A DNA stretch of 36,583 nucleotides from an uncultured Clostridia bacterium. Its GTDB lineage: Bacteria > Bacillota > Clostridia > Christensenellales > Borkfalkiaceae. The stretch's first letter is position 1; each line of letters begins with the position of its first letter. The position numbers and the translations under genes are program-made. Shown here in pieces: positions 9,701 through 16,961 of the stretch. The notes under the pieces are model-generated. The model was given only the letters and a program-made list of their open reading frames with translations, ran no database searches and had not been told where the DNA came from. Location: assembly GCA_947589565.1 (NCBI GenBank), contig CANQBW010000014.1, positions 1 to 36,583 of the forward strand. Reading direction: 5' to 3'.

Positions 9701-12700
9701 CGACAAGGGTCTTAAAGCAAACGCGCTCGACGCTGAAATCAACGTCACGAAGGGCAAGGACTTTACGCTCGACACAGAAAACTACATCGAAATCGTCGGG
9801 TATGCGAAGAACCTCATCGAGCTCTTTAAAGACGGGTATCTGAATGCAACTGTAAATTATAATGGCGACTTTACGCTGAGCGGAGAGATCGCACTTGCAC
9901 TCAAGCCTCTCTCTGCGAAGGGAACGCTCACGCTCGGCTACCGCGGCGCTTCCAAGGAAATCAAGTTCTTTATGACCGAAAATACCGTCTATGTGAATCT
10001 GGACGGACTCAAGTGCAGTCTAAAGATCGAAGAAGTTGCAGCGCTCTTCGGCGGCGAGGAAAAAACCGAAAAACCCGATCCCAAGGAGTTGATCGTAAAG
10101 ATTCTCTCCATAGATCTCAATAAACTTCTCACGCTGTCCGAAAAAGAAAACGCGCTCGAGTTGCTTCTTGACGGAAACGAGATTCTCAAAGCCATCGGCG
10201 TTGACTTTGACCTCGGGAAAGTTGCCCTTAGCGTCACGGAGACGGGGCTCGAGGTGAACGCCCTCGATGCGAATATCGCTCTTGCGAAGGGCGAGGCATT
10301 TACGATTTCCGACGAGGAGAAAGCGGGATATATCGAACTTTCTTCCTACATCAAGTACATCAAGGAACTTGTCGAGAGCAACGAGTTTGCAGTCGATGTC
10401 AACTACTCCAAGGACAAGATTTCGGTCAGCGGAAACCTGCAGATTTCCGTCGAGAAACTTAAAAATCTCTTGGCGGAAAAACAAGAAGTGAACGTGCAGA
10501 CGCTTTTGAAGAGCATTTCCGCAAAGGGTGACCTTACAATCTCTTCCGGCGCCGCGGCAAAGAAAGTCTCCTTGCTCTTGTCCGAAGGCACAGTTTATTT
10601 GAACGTCGACGGAATCAAAGTCAGCTTGCAAATCGAGGAGCTGTTGAAGATTTTCGCGAAGGAAGAATCGAAAGAGACAAAGAGCGGATCCTTCGACCTT
10701 TCGCAGATTTTGGGAATGGACTTCGGCAAGTATCTTACAGTTTCCGAAAAAGATGGGGAACTCACGCTTCTCATCAAGGGAACCGAGCTTCTCGAGTACT
10801 TCGGCAAGCAATTTGCGCTCGGAGAAGTTACTTTGGGAATTTCTCAAGAGGGAATTACCTTGAGTGCTCTTGACATTAAGGCAGAAATCGCGAAGGGCAC
10901 CGCATTTACGATTTCCGATGAGGATAAGGCGGGCTACATCGAACTTTCTTCCTACATCAAGAACATCAAGGAACTTGTCGAGAGCAATGACTTCACGGTC
11001 GATGTCAACTACTCCAACGACAAAATCAAGGTGAGCGGGACGTTGCAACTCTCCGTCGAGAAACTTAAAAAGCTCTTGGCAGAAGAGCAAGAAGTGAATG
11101 TGGAGACACTTCTGAAGAGCATTTCCGCGAAGGGCGAGCTTACAATTTCCTCCGGCGCTGCGGCAAAGAAAGTTTCCTTGCTCTTGTCTGACGGCACAGT
11201 TTATTTGAACGTCGACGGAATCAAAGTCAGCCTGCAAATCGAAGAGCTGATGAAGATTTTCGCAAAGGAAGAATCGAAAGACGATACAAAGAGCGAATCC
11301 TTTGACCTTGCAAAGATTTTGAATTTGGACTTCGGCGAGTATCTTACACTTTCCGAAAATGGGGGAGAACTCACTCTTCTCATCAAGGGAACCGAGCTTC
11401 TCGAGTACTTCGGCAAGCAATTTGCGCTCGGAGAAGTTACTTTGGGAATTTCTCAAGAGGGAATTACCTTGAGTGCTCTTGACATTAAGGCAGAAATCGC
11501 GAAGGGCACCGCATTTACGATTTCCGATGAGGATAAGGCGGGCTATACCGAGCTTTCTTCCTACATCAAGTACATCAAGGAACTTGTCGAGAGCAACGAG
11601 TTTGCAGTCGATGTCAACTACTCCAAGGACAAGATTTCGGTCAGCGGAAACCTGCAGATTTCCGTCGAGAAACTTAAAAATCTCTTGGCGGAAAAACAAG
11701 AAGTGAACGTGCAGACGCTTTTGAAGAGCATTTCCGCAAAGGGAGACCTTACGATTTCCTCCGGAAGTGCGAAAAAGAAAGTTTCCTTGATCTTGTCCGA
11801 CGGCACGGTCTATCTGAACGTCGACGGAATCAAAGTCAGCCTGCAAATCGAAGAGCTGATGAAGATTTTCGCAAAGGAAGAATCGAAAGACGATACAAAG
11901 AGCGAATCCTTTGACCTTGCAAAGATTTTGAATTTGGACTTCGGCGAGTATCTTACACTTTCCGAAAATGGGGGAGAACTCACTCTTCTCATCAAGGGAA
12001 CGGAGCTTCTCCAGTACTTTGGCAAGCAATTTGCACTCGGGAATGTCACTTTGGGAATCTCTCAAAAGGGAATTACCTTGAGCGCTCTTGACATTGACGC
12101 AGAAATCTCGAAGGGCACTCCGTTTGCGATTTCCGAATCGGAGAAAGAAGGTTATATCGAACTTGCTCCCTACATCAAGTCTTTGGTAGAGCTTCTCGAA
12201 AACGACAACTTCCATGCGGAGATCGGCTATAAAGCGGAGGAGTTTACTGTTTCGGGCGTGCTGGACGTCTCCATGGCTGCGATCAGGGAACAGAAAGAGG
12301 GCTCTTCGGAAGCCGACCTTCTCGATGCTTTACGGGCAAGAGCGGAAATTACGGTTACCTATAAGGGCATTACAAAGACCATCAAAGTCTCCTATGTCGG
12401 AAGAGCTGTGTATCTTGAGATCGATCATCTGAAGATCAAGACAGACCTTCCCTCCGCACAGGAGGCGGTCGCGGCGAGCCTCGGCGCAGACGAGGCGGAT
12501 GAGGAGACAGTGTCTCTCCTTGAAAAACTTCTCGCTCTTCCCTACGGCGACCTTGTAAATCTTGCAATCGCGGGAGAGGGCGAGAATGCCGGAATGCTCT
12601 CGGTCGTCGTGCACGGTACGGAGCTTCTTGCGGAGCTGGGATATCAATATGACCTCAACGACATTTCGCTCTTCCTCGGAGAGGGAGAGGTCAAGATCGA

Positions 12701-15700
12701 GGTGCTCGGCTGCAACCTTTCGCTTCGCGGCGGAGAGGACTTTGAGATCGAGACGGACGGTTACCGTGACCTTACAGAGCTTGCAAAGAAGCTTGTGAAA
12801 ATCGTCAAAGAGCAGAAGATCTCTCTCACGGGAGAACTCAACCTCAGCTACGACAAAGAGACGATCTCTCTCATCATCGAAGACAGCTTCCTCGGCTGGG
12901 CGGGGAACACACTGAAGCTCGACCTCAAAGGAAAGCTCGTCGCGCTCGGCGCGGAGGAGAGCTTCACGCTCCGCGTCACGGAAGAGGAGAAGGGATACGT
13001 CATCAAACTCAGCCTCGAGAATTTGGGCGTGATGATCGACGTGTCCGAACTCGGGAGCCTGTCCGACGCGTTTGCAAGTCTCAAGACCCGTGTGGAAAAT
13101 GTGGCGGAGAAGATCGTCGGCAAAGATAACACCCCTCATCTCTCGGCAATTCCCGGAATGGAGAATCTTGCCGCGCTCGACTCGAGCGCTTCGGGCGGGA
13201 AGACCTTGCTCGACGTTCTCTCCGGGATCCTCGAGGACTTTGCGATCGAAGACCTCTTGAACGGCATCAACTTCGGCGATGCGGAGGATAAAAACGCGCT
13301 CCTTGCGCTTGTCTACAAGGATCTCAGGATCACCTTGGGCGAAGAGCTTGCAAAGGACGGAATGCTTGTGGCAAATCTCTCCTATCATAAGGATGGAAGC
13401 AAAATTTCCGTCAGCGGCACCCTTCATGCGGACGCGGAGGAGAGAGAGTTCCCCGCGGAGAGCAAGACGGGACTCTGCTACATCGAAGTTAAGCACTTTG
13501 TTTCCCTTCTCAATCAGATCGAGGCTGCCGTCGGCATTCTCGATGAGAAGAACCTCAATTACGACGTCGCGGGAAGCGTCGTCACGAACGGCGAGCAGAG
13601 ATATTCGGTGACGGGCAAAATTTCCTACGCATTGGGCGGCGAGGACGAAGTTCCCTTCAAGCTCGTTGAAAAGAAGATTCAAGTTGCAAAGGGACTCAGC
13701 CTTGTCATTCGTCTCGACGTCGTTGCGAGCGGAAAGACGGAGACGGGCGAAAAGAAGGATACGAGCGTCTACCTCGACTTCTGGCTGCTCGACTACAATA
13801 CGAACAAAAAGACGGACGGCACCCTCGACTTCTATGTCTCCGCTTCGACGGTCGGAAGACCCGAGGAAGGAAAGGACCTCACGGGCTACGATCCCATCAA
13901 ACTCTATGCGCCCTCCACGGAGATCATGGGCGTCCTCTCGGGCGCACTCTCCGTGCTCGGCATGGACGATATCGACCTTCTCAATAAGTACTTTATCTCC
14001 CAGTGGCTGCCTTCGGAAAGGGCGGTGAAGCAGTTCCACGCTCTCGGCGATAGCCTGCTCTCGACCCTGACGCAGTCCCTCGGCGAAAAGATCGCTCCCG
14101 TCAAGGACATTTTAAAGAAGCTCGGCGCATTTGCCGAAAAGCAGGAGACGGAGACGTCCGCAATTGCCTTCATGAGCGCTACGGAGACGGAGAGAACGGG
14201 ATACATCAAAGACCTGACTGTCACGGAAGACACCTTCAAGCTCGACCTCGATACCGATCTTCTGTACGACAAAAATGGTCTTGAGGACCTCACCGTGGAG
14301 CTTGCAAGAGTGAAGGGGGAGAGCGGAAACTATGTCCCGAGCAAATTTGCCCTCTCCAATATCTATAACGGCGCGGGAACCGAGTGCACCAGCCTCTCCT
14401 TTAAGACGGCAGAGAATGGACTCACCGAGCTGCAGCCCTCCGATCCCGAAAATTACACGAGTTTCGACGGCGTCGACAAGCTCCTTGTCGCCCTCGTCAA
14501 CAGTGCAACGCACAAAGTGGACGAAAGCTACGCAGTCAACAATAACTTCTATATCAGCGGCAGTGCGTCGGTTAAAATACTTCAAATTTCCGATATAACT
14601 CTTCGTAACATCGGAATTTCCGTCCATATCGATGAAAACAACGAAGTCGGAGTTGACGTCCACTTTGAAGTGAATAAAAAGGCCTTGGTAATCAACGACG
14701 ATACGAAAACGGATCTTTCAATCCGCGGCGGCATGGTCTATCTCAGACGCGTCGTAGGGCAGGAGACAATTTACCGCGTGATGCCGATGGCAACCTTCAC
14801 GGGCGACATTATGAATCAACTCAAATTTGCTCTCAATATCCATAGGGTTGCTTGGGCAATCATTGAAAGTCAAATCAAGGATCATAAGCCCGAGGAGACG
14901 ATTGAGACCGACGTTGGCACCAAACTCAAAGAATACATTTCGGACTTTACATACTCCAATCAAAACAGCCAGAAGTTCTGGACGCTTAGCTTGAACGGAA
15001 AAGGACTTTTGGGGGACAACAGCTTTGACGATATTATTGTCAAACTCGGTTCGGATCAAGACAACCATGTGCGTACTTTGGACATTGGAATGTCGATTTA
15101 TACGGTGCTTGTAACAATCGACGCAAATCTTGTCTGGCGCAATCCCGCGGGCGTCATGGATAACAATGTTACGGACAATACGGCGAACCTCAGACCTTTC
15201 CTCGAAAACGGCATGAAAAAGCTGCTCGACAGAACAGTTTGGAACGGAAGCAACTATGCCGAAGCGCGTGGAACTAAGGTCAGCTACAACTATAACGGCG
15301 ATTGCCTCAAGACGGAAGACGTCGTCTATGAGTCGGGCTCAAGGAAACTTCTGGGCGAACTCAACCCTCCCGACGTCACGAATCTTCGTCCCGGATACAC
15401 GGGCTCCTGGAGCCTCCCGGAGACGGTTTCCGACAATCAGAGCCTGACTCCTCAGTTCCAAGGGAAGGAATACAAGATTGTCTTTCAGAGCGACCGCGAA
15501 GCAAAGGATTATACCTTCAATAAGGAAACGAATCTTTGGGAAAAGACCTTAAATTGGACGTACAACGACGGAACTCTTCCCACTCTTCCCTTGCAAGAGG
15601 ATAAGCAAATGCGCATGACTGGCTTCAAATGCCCTGCGGGACATGTGCATACAAAGGAAAATAACGGCTGGCATGTCTACGACTCGGAGACCATCCGCCT

Positions 15701-16772
15701 TGAGGCGCAGTGGGAGGACATCGTCTACACCGCAACATTCGAAATTGACGGAAATATTCACACCGAGCGCGGACTCTATGAGGAGAAGATCGTCTATCCA
15801 GAAGACCCCGTCAAAGAGGGCTACACCTTCGAGGGTTGGAGCGAGACGCCCGATGTGTATCTCGAGGATTACACCATCACGGCGCAGTTTGTTCCCAACC
15901 TCTACACGGTGACATTCGAAAGCGCTCTTCCCGTTCCCGAATGGGAGCAGATCAATGGGAAATATACTCGTACGGTGGATATGTACTTCGGCTCTTCGAT
16001 CGAGATTGAAGCGGGCGAGCGTAAATGGAACTACACCGTCAAAGAAGATTTCACCATTGAACTTCCCTCTGCCGATGAAATCAAGAACGGGAAACTTCCC
16101 GGAGAATGGGGTGAGTTCGAATATCAGTTTAATGAGGTATCCCACACAAGCAGCGCGAGCCTCACTGCAAAGTACACTTCGAAGATTCTCGTCTATCATA
16201 GTGACTTTACCTGTACGATTATCGGCTGCGAGCTGGACACGGATATTTACTTCAAACAAGATATTGTCTTGAAAACTCCGGAAAGTGCGGGAGAAAAGTA
16301 TGATTTCCTCGGATGGTACTTAATCGCGGACGACGGCACATGGCAAAAGATCACGGAATTGAAGTATGATTCCTGTAAAGCATACACGAAAGTGGAGGCG
16401 CTGTGGTATCACAAAGCATCGGTTGAATTTGTGGGGACTCCCTCACGTCAAAAGGAAGGCGGAAATTGGCTCGGTATTGGTGCAAAGTATAAATATACAG
16501 CGACTTGCAAGGTGACGGACGGAGAGCTGATCGGCGCATTTGCAAAGGAAGCAACCGTGGAGATCACTTACAGTCTCATACACAAGCCGCTCATAGGATG
16601 GGAGAGCGAAGTCTGTAAGGGAGAAAAGGTTAGTGACAGAACGTATTTCTTTAATCAGCAAGAGGGACCTAAATACGATTCGATATTTGCAAGAGCGGAG
16701 ATTGTGATTACCTATGCTCCCTTGGGCTTCAAAAAGTCTGAGAAGGTAGATGGGACTGAAGCGAGGGTATAA
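3795..16772 (+). CDS. Giant membrane-anchored repeat protein, 4,325 residues
   Basis: The protein has no recognised function. A basic cytoplasmic tail (1-40) is followed by one transmembrane segment (about 41-61) without a signal-peptidase or lipobox site, so the rest should lie outside the membrane. Residues 75-355 form a unique domain. From about 370 to 3,200 runs an array of beta-rich modules of 181-203 residues, each starting GYIEIVGYAK or GYIELSSYIK and containing a VYL.V.GLKVK strand motif and ELLEKLLGA. A second unique region (about 3,590-3,760) is followed by InlB/Listeria-Bacteroides-like modules (about 3,890-4,215, for example YTFEGWSE). There is no LPXTG sorting signal. The ATG at 3795 follows GGGAGGAG; the gene is monocistronic between its own promoter and a terminator. 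Possible roles are an adhesin, a surface filament or an envelope lipid conduit; I cannot choose between them. Confidence 0.93.
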   Translation: MARKKDSNVHEIKFTTKEHSVELCKDGRRLKKKKHWDTSSKAFFILCIFLMVTLAAYTVLESISRAKGRNILDLDYGSVSVQPLEGEKYTPMSDYTAVDVFARINWTFAHQEKWYSEMHGTVDTVIKQNVSTYKKFNNGILISADLTNSSLISNASEFCYLRDQDIVMWRKAAGGASTYNGFDTPWQEGDPYRKMTISGADGFKATNGLPAYELSVYVIEEHTVQSATPIVRGEDGLYTVTYTLVPNTWEEEDGGGNLITKGATAYYSNQMIFSGGLPEPPSFHSISYTLVFDEDWQVHRTDITENYDAKYGPIAANCVYTATTVYEYGTERAESSEFEDYFQNYADAPIDNNAPAEKVPTAANCLAEAFGKVLAEPTTLNVDLSFGGNTYNGIVDLDMSKTDISSIDLAKIEAKLKIGPLQAWLKEGDAYLNYGGAKLKVNINELIDLLGEYLKDESAEDPDLLAALGDGTFTYTDKTAELHSTLPLGDFSLPVNFYFLLDGETVSLDKVTADISLKETELHLQITYGEEKLPDLPDPEKEGYAPLVPYAKRLIDLFSAETLRARISYQKDDLKLKGDLLVKLDPISAKGNLLVTYGGQTKRVSVSYLEKMLYLELDGIKLSASLDEATQLLQKYVDLPAGEKVELDIGEILGNVLSEEFASLIQTTKGESDLTVSLKGSELLEAFGVDFSLGDVTLGVSDEGLSARLLGIEALISEGEEFEIDTQGYTSVLKYVDGLITLFQNDALQVTVDYATGDLKAHADITVDIKDLTAAGKIKLGYRSAEKTFDVLFAEGVVYVCADGIKVSANVKALSELLSDKISIPETDLDARAIVEKILSLDLGRVASISGQSDTLTVALNGTLLLQELGLDFDLGEITLEVTGETVKAHALGANIKITKGESFDLDTDGYIEIVGYAKDLIELFKDGYLNATVKYDGKLSVEGTVDLDINTPKVQADLTLTYKNITKNLKVMYIDGEVYLSVEGLKVKANVEEAVELVKEFVEIPSTDVNSTELLEKLLGANFGELLELKESNGALEVTIHGTKLLEILGLNFELGDVDLEVSESGLNAKALGADIQITKGSNFELDTDGYIEIVGYAKNLIELFKDGYLNATVKYDGKLSVSGNIQLDINTPKVQADLKLTYKSITKNLKVMYIDGEVYLSVEGLKVKANVEEAVELVKEFVEIPSTDVNSTELLEKLLGADFGELLELGEKDNTLEVTVDGTKLLGILGLDFELGDVDLEVSENSLNAKALDAEINITKGSAFELDTNDYIEIVGYAKNLIDLFETGYLKADINYSGELSVSGNIQLDINTPKLQAELTLTYKNITKTLHVMYVDKEVYLSVEGLKVKANVEEAVELVKEFVKIPENDTDSTELLEKLLGANFEELLALNEKDNTLEVTLHGTKLLEILGLNFELGDVNLEVSENSLNAKALGADIQITKGSNFELDTKDYIEIVGYAKNLIELFKDGYLNAEIKYDGELSVEGTLKLDINTPKVLADLTLTYNSIEKQLHVMYENGEVYLEVEGLKVKANVEEAVELVKEFIDIPSTDVNSSELLEKLLGANFEELLALNEKDNTLEVTVDGTKLLEILGLNFELGDVNLEVSENGLNAKALGADIQITKGDSFDLDTENYIEIVGYAKNLIELFKDGYLNATVKYDGELKVEGTLKLDINTPKVQADLTLTYKNITKNLHVMYENGEVYLEVEGLKVKANVEKAVELVKEFVEIPSTDVNSTELLEKLLGANFGELLELKESNGALEVTIHGTKLLEILGLNFELGDVNLEVSDKGLKANALDAEINVTKGKEFALETENYIEIVGYAKNLIELFKDGYLNATVKYDGELSVSGNIQLDINTPKVQADLTLKYNNIKKQLHVMYENGEVYLSVEGLKVKANVEDAVELVKEFVEIPENDTDSTELLEKLLGADFEELLALNEKDNTLEVTLHGTKLLEILGLDFELGDVNLEVSDKGLKANALDAEINVTKGKDFTLDTENYIEIVGYAKNLIELFKDGYLNATVNYNGDFTLSGEIALALKPLSAKGTLTLGYRGASKEIKFFMTENTVYVNLDGLKCSLKIEEVAALFGGEEKTEKPDPKELIVKILSIDLNKLLTLSEKENALELLLDGNEILKAIGVDFDLGKVALSVTETGLEVNALDANIALAKGEAFTISDEEKAGYIELSSYIKYIKELVESNEFAVDVNYSKDKISVSGNLQISVEKLKNLLAEKQEVNVQTLLKSISAKGDLTISSGAAAKKVSLLLSEGTVYLNVDGIKVSLQIEELLKIFAKEESKETKSGSFDLSQILGMDFGKYLTVSEKDGELTLLIKGTELLEYFGKQFALGEVTLGISQEGITLSALDIKAEIAKGTAFTISDEDKAGYIELSSYIKNIKELVESNDFTVDVNYSNDKIKVSGTLQLSVEKLKKLLAEEQEVNVETLLKSISAKGELTISSGAAAKKVSLLLSDGTVYLNVDGIKVSLQIEELMKIFAKEESKDDTKSESFDLAKILNLDFGEYLTLSENGGELTLLIKGTELLEYFGKQFALGEVTLGISQEGITLSALDIKAEIAKGTAFTISDEDKAGYTELSSYIKYIKELVESNEFAVDVNYSKDKISVSGNLQISVEKLKNLLAEKQEVNVQTLLKSISAKGDLTISSGSAKKKVSLILSDGTVYLNVDGIKVSLQIEELMKIFAKEESKDDTKSESFDLAKILNLDFGEYLTLSENGGELTLLIKGTELLQYFGKQFALGNVTLGISQKGITLSALDIDAEISKGTPFAISESEKEGYIELAPYIKSLVELLENDNFHAEIGYKAEEFTVSGVLDVSMAAIREQKEGSSEADLLDALRARAEITVTYKGITKTIKVSYVGRAVYLEIDHLKIKTDLPSAQEAVAASLGADEADEETVSLLEKLLALPYGDLVNLAIAGEGENAGMLSVVVHGTELLAELGYQYDLNDISLFLGEGEVKIEVLGCNLSLRGGEDFEIETDGYRDLTELAKKLVKIVKEQKISLTGELNLSYDKETISLIIEDSFLGWAGNTLKLDLKGKLVALGAEESFTLRVTEEEKGYVIKLSLENLGVMIDVSELGSLSDAFASLKTRVENVAEKIVGKDNTPHLSAIPGMENLAALDSSASGGKTLLDVLSGILEDFAIEDLLNGINFGDAEDKNALLALVYKDLRITLGEELAKDGMLVANLSYHKDGSKISVSGTLHADAEEREFPAESKTGLCYIEVKHFVSLLNQIEAAVGILDEKNLNYDVAGSVVTNGEQRYSVTGKISYALGGEDEVPFKLVEKKIQVAKGLSLVIRLDVVASGKTETGEKKDTSVYLDFWLLDYNTNKKTDGTLDFYVSASTVGRPEEGKDLTGYDPIKLYAPSTEIMGVLSGALSVLGMDDIDLLNKYFISQWLPSERAVKQFHALGDSLLSTLTQSLGEKIAPVKDILKKLGAFAEKQETETSAIAFMSATETERTGYIKDLTVTEDTFKLDLDTDLLYDKNGLEDLTVELARVKGESGNYVPSKFALSNIYNGAGTECTSLSFKTAENGLTELQPSDPENYTSFDGVDKLLVALVNSATHKVDESYAVNNNFYISGSASVKILQISDITLRNIGISVHIDENNEVGVDVHFEVNKKALVINDDTKTDLSIRGGMVYLRRVVGQETIYRVMPMATFTGDIMNQLKFALNIHRVAWAIIESQIKDHKPEETIETDVGTKLKEYISDFTYSNQNSQKFWTLSLNGKGLLGDNSFDDIIVKLGSDQDNHVRTLDIGMSIYTVLVTIDANLVWRNPAGVMDNNVTDNTANLRPFLENGMKKLLDRTVWNGSNYAEARGTKVSYNYNGDCLKTEDVVYESGSRKLLGELNPPDVTNLRPGYTGSWSLPETVSDNQSLTPQFQGKEYKIVFQSDREAKDYTFNKETNLWEKTLNWTYNDGTLPTLPLQEDKQMRMTGFKCPAGHVHTKENNGWHVYDSETIRLEAQWEDIVYTATFEIDGNIHTERGLYEEKIVYPEDPVKEGYTFEGWSETPDVYLEDYTITAQFVPNLYTVTFESALPVPEWEQINGKYTRTVDMYFGSSIEIEAGERKWNYTVKEDFTIELPSADEIKNGKLPGEWGEFEYQFNEVSHTSSASLTAKYTSKILVYHSDFTCTIIGCELDTDIYFKQDIVLKTPESAGEKYDFLGWYLIADDGTWQKITELKYDSCKAYTKVEALWYHKASVEFVGTPSRQKEGGNWLGIGAKYKYTATCKVTDGELIGAFAKEATVEITYSLIHKPLIGWESEVCKGEKVSDRTYFFNQQEGPKYDSIFARAEIVITYAPLGFKKSEKVDGTEARV
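6522..10325 (+). repeat. 543-bp tandem coding repeats in the giant gene
   Basis: The codons for the GYIEIVGYAK-type anchor (GYIEI or NYIEI) fall at 6522, 7065, 7608, 8151, 8694, 9237 and 9780, giving six successive spacings of exactly 543 bp (181 codons). The next anchor is at 10326 (546 bp). More diverged units precede at 5421 (555 bp) and 5976 (546 bp). Many differences between units are synonymous codon swaps, so the protein sequence is maintained. Confidence 0.95.
10326..12758 (+). repeat. 606/609-bp tandem coding repeats in the giant gene
   Basis: A second repeat type begins where the 543-bp array ends. Its anchors (GYIEL, GYTEL) are at 10326, 10932, 11541 and 12150, and a divergent unit starts at 12759. 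Spacings are 606, 609, 609 and 609 bp. Three blocks are identical between units: 10338-10528 with 11553-11743, 10767-10936 with 11376-11545, and 11206-11392 with 11815-12001. Confidence 0.95.
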
Positions 16773-16808
16773 ACTAACGCTTGCTACTTTAAAAAGAATA
16801 TTGCAAGG

Positions 16809-16845
16809 TCCGGGACACGGTAGCAACTGTCCCGGATTTCTTGTT
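16809..16845 (+). terminator. Intrinsic terminator of the giant gene
   Basis: TCCGGGACA (16809-16817) and TGTCCCGGA (16828-16836) form a perfect 9-bp stem with a 10-nt loop, followed by TTTCTTGTT. It lies 37 bp after the stop codon. Confidence 0.85.
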
Positions 16846-16854
16846 GCTTGGTTT

Positions 16855-16889
16855 CTTCAAAAAATCCGCGGGCGGAAATTTTTTTGAAG
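16855..16889. other. A/T-stem hairpin upstream of the lplA promoter
   Basis: CTTCAAAAAA (16855-16864) pairs with TTTTTTGAAG (16880-16889), with an inner TCCG/CGGA stem and a small bulge. It lies between the giant gene's terminator and the lplA promoter. It could be a second terminator or a regulatory site; its role is unclear. Confidence 0.4.
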
Positions 16890-16902
16890 TTGCGTGAATT
16901 TC

Positions 16903-16931
16903 TTTACTTTTTTTTCGCGCTGTGATATAAT
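16903..16931 (+). promoter_or_regulatory. Promoter of the glycine-cleavage operon
   Basis: TTTACT (16903-16908), a 17-bp spacer and a perfect TATAAT (16926-16931) precede lplA. The predicted transcript starts near 16938, leaving about 24 nt of leader. That is too short for a glycine riboswitch. Confidence 0.8.
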
Positions 16932-16961
16932 TTGCCCGAGTACAGAATTTGGCGGCGTGCT

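Noticed and set aside
10020..12215. A 731-codon antisense open frame in the second repeat block
   Set aside because: The cause is the same: tandem units share a stop-free antisense frame. There is no start signal or recognisable domain.
12330..14039. A 569-codon antisense frame
   Set aside because: It is a shadow of the giant gene with low-complexity charged composition and no promoter.
16932..16961. TTG start for lplA
   Set aside because: It abuts the TATAAT -10 box and would lie before the transcription start; the GTG at 16962 gives the normal LplA N-terminus.
16773..16961. A glycine riboswitch before the glycine-cleavage operon
   Set aside because: The region holds a terminator, an A/T hairpin and a promoter, leaving about 24 nt of leader, too short for the aptamer.
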